Below the pieces are notes generated by a model. The model made no database searches. It was not told where the DNA came from and was given only the letters and a program-made list of their open reading frames with translations. A stretch of 64,000 nt of DNA, taken from contig JAAOMT010000201.1 of NCBI GenBank assembly GCA_016748015.1, positions 198,336-262,335 on the forward strand, in the 5' to 3' direction. The first letter of the stretch is position 1; each line of letters begins with the position of its first letter. The DNA comes from Geosiphon pyriformis. Its lineage: Eukaryota; Glomeromycota; Glomeromycetes; Archaeosporales; Geosiphonaceae. The position numbers were made by a program, and so were the translations under genes. Below, piece by piece: positions 21,424-31,876 of this stretch.

Positions 21424-21640
21424 GATATCTTCATTATTGTCACTGAACCACTTTAGCTCTTGCTCCTTGGTGAGGTCAGGGAGACTATAAATGTTTTGGA
21501 GTTTGGATCTGAGTCTAAATTACTGTTATCTTCATTGCTATATTGAATGGAGCTGGAACTGGTGTTTTTATTGTCATCATTGTTGGAGTTTAAATCGAGA
21601 TTGAAAATTGATTCCAATTCCAATGTGCAACTGCTGATTG
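21424..21640 (-). pseudogene. Acidic Asn/Ser/Asp spacer, A2
   Basis: Minus strand: LELESIFNLDLNSNNDDNKN, then TSSSSIQYSNEDNSNLDSD, then a SLTSPRSKS frame and the KWFSNNNEDIMPE boundary with dUTPase. The same low-complexity spacer of about 60 residues occurs in C, E, 2 and F. It is probably a flexible linker. Confidence 0.7.
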
Positions 21641-21780
21641 GTTCTTCTTCTTCTGGGATTGTGTAGATCATGCAGATTGGTGGGTTGTAAATGAAGTCAC
21701 ACTCATTACAATATAGAAAGTCACATGAGATCAAACAGTGGTCACATAGTTGAGTGTTTAACTGTGCTAGCCGCTGCTTT
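21620..21780 (-). pseudogene. Cys-rich module 2, A2
   Basis: Minus strand: LNTQLCDHCLISCDFLYCNECDFIYNPPICMIYTI with five Cys in a C-x2-C-x3-C-x5-C-x2-C arrangement, followed by PEEEEPISSC. The arrangement is identical in E (about 44780) and family B copy I (about 54850). It suggests a compact zinc-binding fold of unknown role. Confidence 0.75.
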
Positions 21781-22039
21781 TGCTCCTCTCTTGTCAGTGC
21801 TAATCTCTGGTAGTGCTCATGGAATTGCTCAGGTTCATCTTCAATGTTGCCAAAGATGTCAAATATTCAGACATACTTAGGTTTAGGTAATGACAGAGGG
21901 TTGTTCTTTATTTCTAGTAGTTCACTGCTTGTCGCATCTTCTGCTTTTGCACTTGCCATTCTCCAGAGTTCATGCTCATTATGTAGATATCCTTCCAATT
22001 GTCACAATGCTCATTTCTAGACATCATTGATTGGTGTTT

Positions 22040-22330
22040 CATGCATACCCAGTCATTGATTAGAATCATATACTGGCAGATTTCATTGCATGTTCTTCCA
22101 TGCCCAGAAATGTCATTTCATATTTTTTTGTTCAGAAAAGTCTTTCTACAAGCTAAACATGGGATATTATCCCATTTTCTCACTCATTTTGGTCATCCAA
22201 AGCATTCTAGAATGCACATTTGACAGTAGAATTTGGTTACTGTTGAATATTCCTTGTTGTCACCACAGCATGTACCCATTAATGACAATTTCTTGCCACA
22301 ATTGATGCATATAAGCTTTGGTTGACAATA
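22040..22330 (-). pseudogene. Cys-rich module 1, A2
   Basis: Minus strand: LICINCGKKLSLMGTCCGD, FYCQMCILECFGWPK, IPCLACRKTFLNKK and GRTCNEICQYMILINDWV. The spacing of four Cys pairs (CxxC, CxxC, CxxC, CxxxC) is shared with E, C, G and I. Between modules 1 and 2 (21780-22040) is a further conserved stretch with an SxEWQVQ-like and SMSTTRD-like frame-shifted remnant. The fold is not recognised; multi-zinc binding is inferred from the Cys pairs. Confidence 0.75.
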
Positions 22331-22711
22331 GTTAAAGGGTTGTGATAGTGTATATTGATGAGAGGTATAATTGTCAGTTGGTAGTAACTCTTTTTCTTTT
22401 ACTTTTCCTTTTTCTTTGCTGTTCTTTTCCTATTTCTAGCTTGGTGTTGGTTTGCTCTTATCATTGTTAGTCCAGTTCAGGTCATCAGTTTCCCAAATAA
22501 GTTCTTTTCTTTGCTTTCCTTTGGTGTTGTTGTCCCACGAGAGTATTGGTGGCAGTTTATTATAATTGTCATTAGCTCATGAGACTTGATAGGCTTCTCA
22601 AGTAGGTTTTTTTTCTTCTTTCTCAAACTTGATGAGTGGTACTAGTGTGTTAATAGTCTTAAAGTGACTGCACGTGGCTGGTACACATGTATGTTGACTA
22701 TTTTGGCTGAG
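22331..22711 (-). pseudogene. Charged linker between protease and Cys module 1, A2
   Basis: Minus strand: IKFEKEEKKPT, EAYQVS, NYNKLPPILSWDNNTKGKQRKE and LIWETDDLNWTNNDKSKP, then NSKEKGKVKEKELLPTDNY. The YNKLPPILSWDN part recurs in E and element 2, so it is an authentic polyprotein segment. It is rich in Lys and Glu with no domain recognised. Confidence 0.65.
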
Positions 22712-23221
22712 TTAGAGCTCTTGCATTGTCCAATCAAGTATGGCATTTACTTTAATGAGCCAGTCATTACCAACTAGTGCTTGGTATTGAGTGGCTTCCA
22801 TCACCAAAACTTTGATAGAGACTATGATGCCATTGACTTCAAAAGGGAAGTTGTCAATCTCACCAATAGGAGTTTTGGTTGCTCCATTGGCTGTGATAAT
22901 CCTTGCACTGGCAGCTCTGTCAACTCGGTAACCTAATTGATCCATGAGTTGTTTGGTAATGATGCTGCCAGCTGATTCACTATCCAGAATCAGTTTGATA
23001 TACTGACCATTGACTTTGGCATTAGTATACATCATGGTTATTGGTTTGATGTTCAGAGCAGCTCTATTGAACAATAGAACTAATGTAATTTCCTCAAGTT
23101 CAAATGAAAATATGGCAGCAAGTAATTTGTCTTTGGTGCTGGCGGCCAGTAGAATGTTGTGGGTAAGTGGCTTTTGGTTGGTTTCTTGTTTACTAAATAC
23201 AGCATCTTCTGGAGTAACCAA
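22712..23221 (-). CDS. Retropepsin-like protease, A2
   Basis: 169 open codons. The catalytic segment is YIKLILDSESAGSIITKQ, where the D-S-G triplet is D-S-E; the Gly-to-Glu change probably inactivates it and is explained by one G-to-A step. It is followed by MDQLGYRVDRAASARIITAN, the IGEIDNFPFEVNGIIVSI block and ATQYQALVGNDWLIKVNAIL. The N-terminal ILLAASTKDKLLAAIFSF block is conserved in all copies. In related elements this aspartic protease cleaves Gag-Pol in the particle. Confidence 0.88.
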   Translation of the reverse strand: MVTPEDAVFSKQETNQKPLTHNILLAASTKDKLLAAIFSFELEEITLVLLFNRAALNIKPITMMYTNAKVNGQYIKLILDSESAGSIITKQLMDQLGYRVDRAASARIITANGATKTPIGEIDNFPFEVNGIIVSIKVLVMEATQYQALVGNDWLIKVNAILDWTMQEL

Positions 23222-23224
23222 AAG

Positions 23225-25465
23225 ACTTAAGTAGTTCTGGGAACTCAGGTTTTGGTTATACTTAGTTCCTGAACTCCACTGGCATGATCCTGATGGTTGA
23301 TTTGTTGAATTGGAAATCAGTTGGTGAACTACTATTGTTGATCTCCAGTTTTGGGTTATTCTGGATCTGGGGTTTCCAGATGTTATTGTAGCTGGGTTTT
23401 GTGGTGGTGTTTGAATTAATTGTTGTGGTTGATAGACTATTTGTGGCTGTGGTTGATATATTATGAGTGGTTGTAGTTGATATATTTGAGGTTGATATAC
23501 CAGTGTTTAATAGATTGGTGGCAGTGTTATTGGCAGGTAAGTAGATTAATATTGATTTTGATTTGAGTAATAATTTGGAGTTGGGAACTGGCAATCAGGA
23601 TTCCAATATTGATTTCCCGATTGTGGGTTACTATAAGCATGGCAATCGGCTCTAAAGTGATCTTGTTTACCACAGTTGTGGCAAATTCACATCTTTTGTT
23701 GCCACAGTTGATTTGTTGATGATGATAGACACAACTGATTTTGGAAACGATTCGTGTTTCCCTGATTATTACATTGTTAAGAAGACTAATAAATTGGGTG
23801 ATTGTTAGCTAAGTATCCCTCTAATTTCTGATTAATGGAATTACTGAATTGTTTCAGTTTAGAATCCAAGTCAGATAATCAATTCATTACTAAATTTACT
23901 GCTTAGACATGGTTGGCTTCTAACTCAGCAGCTTCAAAATCTCTAGCATGAGTGACTGTAGTAAGAAGGTCTACCAGATGCATCAGATGTACTTATTAGA
24001 GTATGCTGCTGTGTAAGCCTCTGATAAACTGATTTAAGATTTGTGGTGCTATAAAGTAATTAGCTTGGATAGCTTGGATTTGGTGCAGATTTCTGTGGAA
24101 ATGTTCTAAGTAGATGGTAACTGCTTTTGTGTCCCCTTATTTTAGGGTGGTAAAAGTACTTGCCAAGTGATTAATGCTGTTATTATCACTGAAATATCTT
24201 AGGAATTCTGTTTTAAATGCATTAAAATTTTGGGGTTTCTGGGCCAAGCTATGATATCATGAGTTGGCAGTATCCTTTAAGAAATATGGGATGACTTGCA
24301 TTGTTCTTGCATCATCCCGATTATTTGCAGTAATGGCTTTGACAACATCATTGATCCATGTCTGAGTGTTGTTCTCTTCGTCAGTGAACTTCTTAAGTTT
24401 TGCAATTGGTGCAAAAGCCATTGGCATGATCAGTTGTTGTTGTTGTATTGGTGGTTGAAGTGGTTGTTGTGGTTACTGAACCAGTTGTTAGATAAGTTGC
24501 TGTAGTGGTAGCTGTTAAAAGGGTATTTGCTGCTGTTAAATTGGTTCAATAATCAGTTCAATTGGTGGCTGATTGATAACAATATTTGGAGGTAAGTTTT
24601 GTTGATTAATTAAGTCAGGGTTTCAGTCATTTTGATTTGGCAGAGTTTTGATTTCTGGATTTTCTAGATTTTGATCTTGCTGAGTCTAAAAATTTGGGGT
24701 CTTAATATCCAGGTTCTCAGTAATCAGGTTCTGGTAAGTGAATTCTTGATCTTTAGATTCTTCTTCCTCTTTTTCTTCTTGTTCTTTTTCCAATTTGGTT
24801 GGTTTTTATGGATCAGTAATTCCAAAATCTGGTTGAGATGGTGGTGATCAAACTTCTAATGACATTGGTGATCTCAATTTGAATCTCTCAAAGTACGTGC
24901 CATATAGTCCTAATAGATCTTTTTTTTTTGTTTACTTTAAAATGGAAATTATTCAAATGTTGATGTTGTGTTTAATGTAGACGTGTCTGCTGATGCAATA
25001 TTGATAACACTTCCAGGAGTATAATGATATGATGGATTTGTAGGTGATTCAATTTTGTGTTTCTTTCAAGTGAGTGGTTGGATCCATTGAGGTGTTACTG
25101 CCAGTGTTTGTAATTTTTCTTTGTCTTTACTGACATAAGTGATTGGATATCTTTGTTGTGTGTGATGTTCAATTTCTTTATTAATTTCAGTGATGATGGA
25201 TGTGAAATTATAATTTGTTGGTAAGCTAGTGTTTTGGATTAATTTATAGTAAAAAGTTTCTTTTGCTGATTTAGTGTTTACTGGTGTTCCTAACAAATAG
25301 GCAATTTTTTTGTTGATGTAGAAATTGAAGACTGATTCTGCTGATATCTGATTGTGGTTCAATCTCAAGTGTTGACAGTAGTGTTGAAATAAAGATTTCA
25401 CAAATCCTAAATGGTTTGCTCCTATACTTTCTAATTCTGCCACTGTTGATTTATTTGTCAATGCT
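23225..25465 (-). pseudogene. Gag, A2
   Basis: From the right: an N-terminal helical domain (25066-25461, 131 open codons, with NHLGFVKSLFQHYCQHLRLN). An acidic/proline stretch (about 24560-24860) follows, then a Gln-rich segment (about 24420-24560). The Retrotrans_gag core with WYHSLAQKP-like and RYFSDNNSINHLASTF-like segments is at about 23850-24420. A complete CCHC knuckle CHNCGKQDHFRADC lies near 23645-23690, with a Thr/Asn-rich tail (23262-23594). Stops and frameshifts are frequent. No ATG lies between the primer site and the conserved VAELESIGANHL start. Confidence 0.83.
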
Positions 25466-25477
25466 GGTTCTCTATAG

Positions 25478-25501
25478 GATTATACCTCACAGGGAGCACC
25501 A
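25478..25501 (-). other. Primer binding site of A2
   Basis: On the element strand TGGTGCTCCCTGTGAGGTAT starts two bases after the LTR end. It is complementary to a tRNA 3' end finishing AGCACCA; I cannot name the tRNA. Confidence 0.82.
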
Positions 25502-25503
25502 AA

Positions 25504-26423
25504 TGTTACAGGTAATTATTCAGTTGTTGAAATAAATAACAAACCCATAACTTGGTGCTCAAGGCTGGTGTCAATAATGAAAATTTGAAGGTGTGTTTAT
25601 CTAAAAATTTTGGTTGAGTTCTTTGTATAATGAACAGAAATTCAGTGGTAATAGTTTTATCTGTAGCTTTCCAAAACTGCAGTTTTGTCAATTTTTTTCT
25701 CAATATGATGGCTGGTGTTTCTCTTGGTAAGCTAATCTTAATTGAGTGTCCTACTCTTATTTCTGGGTTTTTTACCAGTGCTATATTCTGATGTCAGTAC
25801 TCCACGCATTAATTCTCAATAGAGTTAGTAATAACAATAATTAAGACAAGAAAATAAAAAAAATAACATAAAGAAATGAGCTAAGGCAATGTGCAAGTTA
25901 ATATTTGTTAATAGCTGTGATCAAAAGCTATTATTTCAATGTGGTTAAGTATCAATTGTTATCAACATGGAGTGTTAATAGAGAAGAGTGGATTTGAATA
26001 GTAAATAATTTATTTATTCAATATTTGTGAATGGGAGATTTCTAACTCCAAGATTTTAATAGAAGGATTCTGCTTTTTCTACTTTTGACACTACTGCTAT
26101 ATATACATAATTGATGTTCTATGAAATTGCTCATATTTCCGAATGATGTGCTATGATTTCTTGAACAATGCTCACATTGCTAAGTGATGTGCTCTAATTT
26201 TTTAACATTGTTCCACATTGCTGAGCAATGTGCCATGTTTTCTGATATTGCTCTATATTGCTGAGCAATGTGCCATGATTTCTGACATTGCTCCACATTG
26301 TTGAGCAATGTGCCATGATTTTTGACATTGTTTCATATTGCTAAGCAATATGCTCATATGCTAAATACTATTCTTTCATTGGTTTGCTATTTTTTTATAT
26401 CTGTTTTCTTTTTATGAGTAATA
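25504..26423 (-). repeat. 5' LTR of A2
   Basis: 920 bp from TGTTACAGGT to GAGTAATA. It contains a 40-bp-period array with AGCAATGTG cores at 26221, 26261, 26301 and 26341 plus weaker units to about 26165, a TATA-like box near 26097 and the hairpin pair. The length difference of 140 bp from the 3' LTR equals about 3.5 units. Confidence 0.94.
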
Positions 26424-26720
26424 CCAGTAATCACTATCTAAATTCAATATTGAAAACCATTTCTTTCTACCAAAAGTGTCAAATTATTTTTGGATTCATG
26501 GGATCAGATAACTGTCTTCATAAGTAACTCCATTGAGTTTTCTATAATCTACACAAAAGTAGATTTTTCTGTTTTTCTTATGGATTAGTACTACTGGTAA
26601 TAACTATAGACTTATAAATAGTTGAATTAACCTGTTGTTTAGTATCTGATTGATTTTCTGTCAAATAATTTCATGGCTGCTTGATAGTATCTTGTATGCT
26701 CTTTGTTTAATTGACATGGT
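26424..26720 (-). pseudogene. RT N-terminal half, element C
   Basis: Minus strand: INQILNNRLIQLFISL, PVVLIHKKNRKIYFCVDYRKLNGV, YEDSYLIP, FDTFGRKKWFSILNLDSDYW. It joins at CCAG with 16280 to restore a continuous RT when A2 is removed. Stops replace Trp or Gln codons. Confidence 0.85.
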
Positions 26721-27250
26721 ATCTTCAGTCTTAATCTGATGTTGAATAATGTCAGTCTTGTCAAACTCATTTTTACTCACAAAGATATTAGTGAAATTGT
26801 TAAGTAACATCTTGATTTGCATCTATTGCAGTAGGTCTAAGTTTCTCAAGTTTATTTGTTCCAATTGTTTTGGTTAGAGCAAATAGCATTTATTTTATCC
26901 ATATATAGCTTGTGATGTAATATCCACATATCCACATAGTTGTAAAAAGTCTGAAATGTGGTTTGGTGATTGGTCTTCAACTTTAGTGGTTAAATATTTA
27001 ATGATGATTTTTTTTGGTATTTTGACAATGTCTCCAGTTATGTTGTAGATGGAAATTTTGATATGATGATAGTTCTTGACTGGTATATAGAGATTAATAA
27101 GTCCAATCTCTCCTAATTTACAAATAGTTGGCTCTGCTTCAAAAATCTGGGCTTGATCCTTCACTTTTTTTTCTATTGTTAACATGTACTGGTCATATGG
27201 TAGAATGGAAATTGGTTAATGGATGGAGATAATTTCTCCCTTGTCAACAA
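26721..27250 (-). pseudogene. Post-dUTPase beta-rich linker, element C
   Basis: Minus strand: LTIEKKVKDQAQIFEAEPTI, IGLINLYIPVKNYHHIKIS, YNITGDIVKIPKKIIIKYL and FLQLCGYVDITSQAIYG (96 open codons at 26895-27185), followed toward RT by LNNFTNIFVSKNEFDKTDII. Same segment as in A2 and E. Confidence 0.72.
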
Positions 27251-27259
27251 CTTTTTTTT

Positions 27260-27690
27260 CTATCATATTGACTAGTATGTCTATTTTATCTGTGGATCTA
27301 AATCTATTTATCCCTCTTGCTGTAATCCTTAATTTTTCTTTATTTCTCACTAAAACTAACTGAGCTACTTTAATCAGAGGCAAGAATATTGTTTATGCTA
27401 TTATTTTGTTTGGTTTTATGATATAAGTCTTCTCTGAGTCATTTTATAGCATTGTAATAATATTTCTTATATATTTTGCATTAATTATTTCTTCTTGTAT
27501 ATTGATTTCCTTTTTTGCTAAACTGCTTCTAGATGCTAGTTGAACCATAATGGTTACTAGAATTTCCAGTGCTATTTTGAAATCAATGCAGGTGTGCAAA
27601 TATGGTTCTAATTTGATGGCTTTTTTTTCTGAGTATCTTAGATCAAACTCTGTATTAGTATTATACATGCATTTTGGCATAATATCTTTA
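27260..27690 (-). pseudogene. dUTPase domain, element C
   Basis: Minus strand: motif 1 TEFDLRYS, motif 2 LASRSSLAKKEI, motif 3 EEIINAKYIRNI (catalytic Asp changed to Asn), a stop at 27444, motif 4 IKPNKIIA...IFLPL, motif 5 RGINRFRSTDK. It is inactivated. It is continuous upstream with spacer and Cys module 2 in one 256-codon stretch (27444-28214), which shows directly that Cys modules and dUTPase belong to one polyprotein. Confidence 0.85.
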
Positions 27691-28214
27691 TTATTATTGC
27701 TGAACCACTTAAGTTTCTGCTCCTTAAAAAGATCCAAAAGTGTGATGTATTGTTTGGGGTTTGAATTGGAGTTTGAATCATTATTATTTTGGTTGTCATA
27801 TTGAACAGAACTGAAACCATTGTTATTGTTATCATTATTGTCAAAGTTTGAATCAGGATTGAACATTGATTTTGATTCAGATGCACAGCTGCTGATTGGT
27901 TCTTTCTCTTCTGGAATTGTGTAAATTATGTGTGATGATAGATTGTAAATAAAGTCACACTTATTACAATATTGAAAGTCATAGAAAATTAAGCAATGTT
28001 GATATAGTCGAGTGTTTAATTGCTCTAAATGTTGTTTTTGTTCTTTCCTAATAGGTGCTAATTCTTGATAATATTTATGGAATTGTTCTGGGTCTATAGG
28101 GTCTAAAACAATGTTTGAATTTGGGCACCAATCAAGTTTTATAGGTTCTGATGGATTGTTTTTAATTATTTTTATTTCTTCTGGTAATGCTTCTTTAATT
28201 TTGGCAAGGACCAT
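27690..28214 (-). pseudogene. Cys module 2 and preceding helical segment, element C
   Basis: Open on the minus strand: VLAKIKEALPEEIKIIKNN, PEQFHKYYQELAPIRKEQKQ, LYQHCLIFYDFQYCNKCDFI, then YTIPEEKEPISSC and the acidic spacer FNPDSNFDNNDNNNNGFSS. Two of the five module-2 Cys are replaced. It runs on into dUTPase without a stop. Confidence 0.78.
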
Positions 28215-28600
28215 ATGCCAAATTTTGTTGTCATCATGTAGACAACTGTTCAGATGTTTGACTGTTTATTGCCAAACAGCTTTTATGAAAGTTTTTTTTC
28301 TTATCCAGTCACTGATTAAAATCATATATTGGCATAATTTGTTACAAATTCTTTTTTGTCCAGGAATGTTATTCCATATTTTTTTATTTAACAAAATCTC
28401 TTCACAAATCATACATGGTTTATTGTCTCATTTTCCTTGTCTTTTTGGTCATTCAAACTGTTTGAGAATGCAGGAATGACAATAGAACTTTGTTGCCATT
28501 GGTCATTTCTCATCATTACCATAGCATATGCTTATTGATGGCAATTTTTTGTCACAGTTAATGCATATTAGCTTTGGTTGACAGTAATTTGGCTGATCTT
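28215..28600 (-). pseudogene. Cys module 1, element C
   Basis: Minus strand: KLICINCDKKLPSISICYG, KFYCHSCILKQFE, KPCMICEEILLNKKIWNN and RICNKLCQYMILISDWI. All four Cys pairs are visible, making this the clearest family A copy of the module together with A2. It is separated from module 2 by about 100 residues. Confidence 0.78.
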
Positions 28601-29260
28601 ATGTGATAGTAATATATAGAGTATGAATAAAGGTGTTTGTTTGTGATAAGTTATTTTTTATTTCTTTTTCTTTTTTTTTGTTATTCTAAGAAGATATAAG
28701 CAGCAATTTATTATGGTCTTTATTAATCCACAAGACTTGGTAGGTTTTTCAGGTAGGTTTCCTTATTTTTTCTTCAAATTTAATTAGTAGTTGTGTGGTA
28801 GTTGGCTTGAAGTATCTGCAAATTGCTAGTATTTGCATGTGGTGACTATGTTGGCTAAACTAAAGCTCCTATGTAGTCCAGTCGAACATTGTATTGGTTT
28901 TAGACAGCCAGTCATTACCAATAAGAGCTTAGTATTGGGTGGCTTCCATAATTAAAACCTTGATTGGTACAATAATACCATTGACTTTGATGAAAAAATT
29001 ATTGATTTTGTCAATTGGAGTTTTGGTAGCTCTATTAATAGTGATAATTTTGATGCTGGCAGCATGATCAACCCAGCAACCTAATTGGTCTATGAGTTGT
29101 CATATGATAATGCTGTTTGTTGAACTACTGTCTAGGATTAGCTTGATGGCCTGCTTATTAACTTTGGCATTAGTGTACATGACAGTAATGAGTTTTGTAT
29201 TAAGAGCAGCTCCATTAAAAAGAGGGGTTTTAGTTGGTTCCTTAATTTTGAAGGGAAAAA
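28601..29260 (-). pseudogene. Linker and protease, element C
   Basis: Minus strand from 29260: FPFKIKEPTKTPLFNGAALN, MYTNAKVNKQAIKLILDSSS (active site D-S-S instead of D-S-G), SIII, then IGKINNFFIKV-like and ATQYxALIGNDWLSKTNTMF blocks, followed by a lysine-rich linker (about 28601-28860). The protease is probably inactive. Confidence 0.8.
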
Positions 29261-30897
29261 TGGCTGTTAATGATTTATTGTTAGTAATGGTGGCTGGAAA
29301 TATGTTGTTGTTGATTGTTTGCTTTAGAGAGGTTTCTAGGTTGTTGATTGAAGTGTCTTCTGAGATAACCAGGAGACTTAGATAGTTCTGAAAACTCAGA
29401 TTTTGGTTGTACCCATTTTCCAAATTTCTGGAATATGATTCTAAGGCATAATTAAATAAATTGAGAATAAATTGATAAATAACCATTGCTGATCTCCAGT
29501 TTTGCTAAATAGTTCTTAGCCTTTGGTTTCTATGTAACATCTGAGTTAGATTTTGTGACAAGATTTAAATTTGTTGAAGTTGATATATTACTTGTAACTG
29601 TGATTAGTAGATAACTGGTGTTAGAATTTGATAAATTGGGGTTTGGTAAATTGGTTGCTGTGCTACTTGAGTGTAATGTGATTAATAGTAATCTTGATTT
29701 GAATAGTAGTTTAGAGTTTGAAATCTGTGATTAGAGTTTTAATATTGGTTTTCTGATCATAGTTGATTGTGATATGTTTTGCAGTTAACTCTGAAATGAC
29801 TTTGTTTACCACAATTGTAACAAATACACATTTCTTGTTGTCACAGTTGATTGACTAAGGATGGTAGACACATCTGATTTTGAGGCTAACTGGAGTTTTC
29901 TAAGTTGTCACAATGTTATAGGGGTTAATAAATAGACTGATTGTTGTTAGCTAAGTACTCTTTAATTTTCTGATTAATGGAATCACTGAATTGTTTTAGC
30001 TTAGAGTTCTATTCAGATGACTTATTCATTACTAGATTTATGGCTTTAGGCATGATTGGTTTTGAGTTCAATGGCTTTAAAATCTCTGACATTTGTGACT
30101 GCGGCTTGAAAATCTGTCAAGTGTAGTGAACATATATGTTGAAGTATGCTACTATGCAGACCATAAATAAATTGGTTCAAGATTTGTGGCACTGTAAAAT
30201 AATCAGCTTGTATTGCCTAAATTTGGCATAAGTTTTTGTGTAAACATCCCAAGTAGATAGTGACTGCTTTAGTATCTCCTTGTTTAATAGTAATAAAAGT
30301 ATTGGCCAAGCAATTGATGCTGTTATTGTTGCTAAAATATTTTAGAAACTCAAGCTTAAATGCATTGAAATCTTGGAGTTTGTTTACTAAGCTTTGGTAC
30401 CATAAGTTGGCAGTATTCTGGAAAAAATATGGAATAGCTTATAGAGCTTTGTTATCATTCTATCCATTGGCTGTGATGGCTTTTTCTATATTATTTGGCC
30501 ATACTTGTGCATCATCTTTCTTGTCAGTAAATTTTTCTATTTTTGTAATTAGAACATAGGTCATGAGTACAAGGAATTGCTGTTGTAATAGCAGTTGTTG
30601 AAGTAATTGTTGTGGTTGCTGCTAGAGTTGTATGGACTGTTATAGTGGTTCAGCAATTGGATTAATGGGTGATTAATTAATTATGACTATTAGAAATAAT
30701 TATTGACTAATATTATTGGGGTTAAAATTGTTCTGATTTTGAATATTTGAAGTTTCAATCTCTGGGTTTTTTACAATTAGGTTTTAATAGTTGAATTCTT
30801 GATTCTCATCTTCCTCTTCTTTTAATTCAGTTACTTTCTAAAGATCAGCTGTTTCAAAATTTGGTTGAAGTGGTAGTGATTGAAATTCTGATGGCAT
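29261..30897 (-). pseudogene. Gag C-terminal two thirds, element C
   Basis: Minus strand: the Retrotrans_gag core (about 30000-30560) with a WYQSLVNKLQDFNAF-like segment, then RDFKAIELKTNHA-like at about 30050. A CCHC knuckle CYNCGKQSHFRVNC follows near 29790-29835, with a Gln/Asn/Thr-rich tail to about 29500. Upstream is a Gln-rich stretch (30565-30660) and an acidic stretch. It is broken by stops and cut at GCAT by a solo LTR. Confidence 0.78.
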
Positions 30898-31765
30898 TGT
30901 TACTCATAAAAAGGAAAACAGATATAGAAAATAGCAGACCAATAAGCAAATAGTATGTAGCATGTGAGCACATTGCTTAGCAAGATAGAGCAATATCAGA
31001 AAACATGGCTCATTGCTCAGCAATGTGGAGCAATACCAGAAAACATGGCACATTGCTCAGCAATGTAAAGTGATATTAGAAAATTAGGGCATATTGTGAG
31101 CATTGCTTAAGAAATCATAGCACATTACTTGGGAATGTAAGTGATCTCATAGAACATCAATTATGTATATATAGCAGTAGCATTAGAAGCAGAAAGAGCA
31201 GAATCCTTTAGTTAGAAATTTTTCATCCACAAATATTAAATAAATAAATCATTCACCATCCAAATTCACTCTTCACTATCAACACTTTATGTTAATAGTA
31301 ATTAATACTTAACCATACTGGAACAATAGCTCTTGATCATGACTATTGACGGATACTAACTTGCATATTGTCTTGGCTTATTTTTTTATTTTTCTTTTAT
31401 CTTTTTTTCTTGATTTTATTGTTGTATACTAATTGATTAAGGATTAAAATGCTGAGTAATTAACATCACAGATAGCCTGGTAAAAGACCCAAAAATAAGA
31501 ATAAAATTATATATATTAATGAATAGCTTACCAAAAGGGCACAAATGCCAGAATAAACTGGCCACCAAGCTGAAGACAAAAATTGGGAACACAACTCACT
31601 AACCAACTACATTATTATTGAATTTCTGTCTATTATACAAAGAACTCAACTCTAAAAACCTTTAGATACAACCAACGTATTAGTAATACCAGCATTGTCA
31701 AGATATTGAACACCAAATTACAGATTTGTTATTTGATTTGAGACCCCAAATAATTATCTGTAACA
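30898..31765 (+). repeat. Solo LTR (family A, AGCAATGTG-type U3) in gag of element C
   Basis: 868 bp from TGTTACTCAT to CTGTAACA, flanked by GCAT (30894-30897) and ACAT (31766-31769), a duplication with one transition. The gag of C continues on both sides, so this is the product of LTR-LTR recombination. The array of 40-bp units lies at about 30950-31140. Confidence 0.92.
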
Positions 31766-31769
31766 ACAT

Positions 31770-31876
31770 AGTTAATTGTAATTTAAATCTTTTAAAGTAT
31801 TTGCCATATATACCTAATAAGTCAGCTTTTAATTGTTTGCTTTGTAATAGAATTCAAGCTAATGATGTTTTCATAG
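31770..31876 (-). pseudogene. Gag fragment of element C beyond the solo LTR
   Basis: It aligns with 24865-24950 of A2 (FExFKF...LLGTYGKYL-type segment and the Gln/Lys-rich SKQxxKAD segment). It is cut at 31876 by the 5' LTR of element D (possible left duplication ATAG). The rest of the C gag and its 5' LTR are not recognised elsewhere in the window. Confidence 0.7.

Larger units (their letters stand above)
16281..26423 (-). mobile_element. Element A2: full-length family A Ty3/gypsy retrotransposon
   Basis: A 10143-bp insertion in the RT of element C with perfect CCAG duplications (16277-16280 and 26424-26427). On the minus strand the order is 5' LTR (25504-26423), primer site, gag, protease, Cys modules 1 and 2, acidic spacer, dUTPase, linker, RT, RNase H, integrase, 3' ORF, polypurine tract, 3' LTR (16281-17060). 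It keeps the RT box YLDD and integrase D, D and E, but has a protease active-site change, a 2-base deletion at the dUTPase end and several stops. Confidence 0.95.
13692..31876 (-). mobile_element. Element C (family A), oldest layer, interrupted
   Basis: A minus-strand family A element is traced from its 3' ORF (13692) through integrase, RNase H and RT to 16280. It resumes at 26424 with the rest of RT, linker, dUTPase, Cys modules, protease and gag. Insertions are A2 (16281-26423), a solo LTR (30898-31765), element 2 at its left edge and D at its right edge (31877). Neither LTR of C is visible. It hosts four independent later insertions, so it is the oldest element here. Confidence 0.87.

Noticed and set aside
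26165-26375. Regular 40-bp repeats that could suggest a CRISPR array
   Set aside because: Repeats are palindromic, contiguous and without unique spacers, lie within an LTR and occur in many LTRs of a eukaryotic element.
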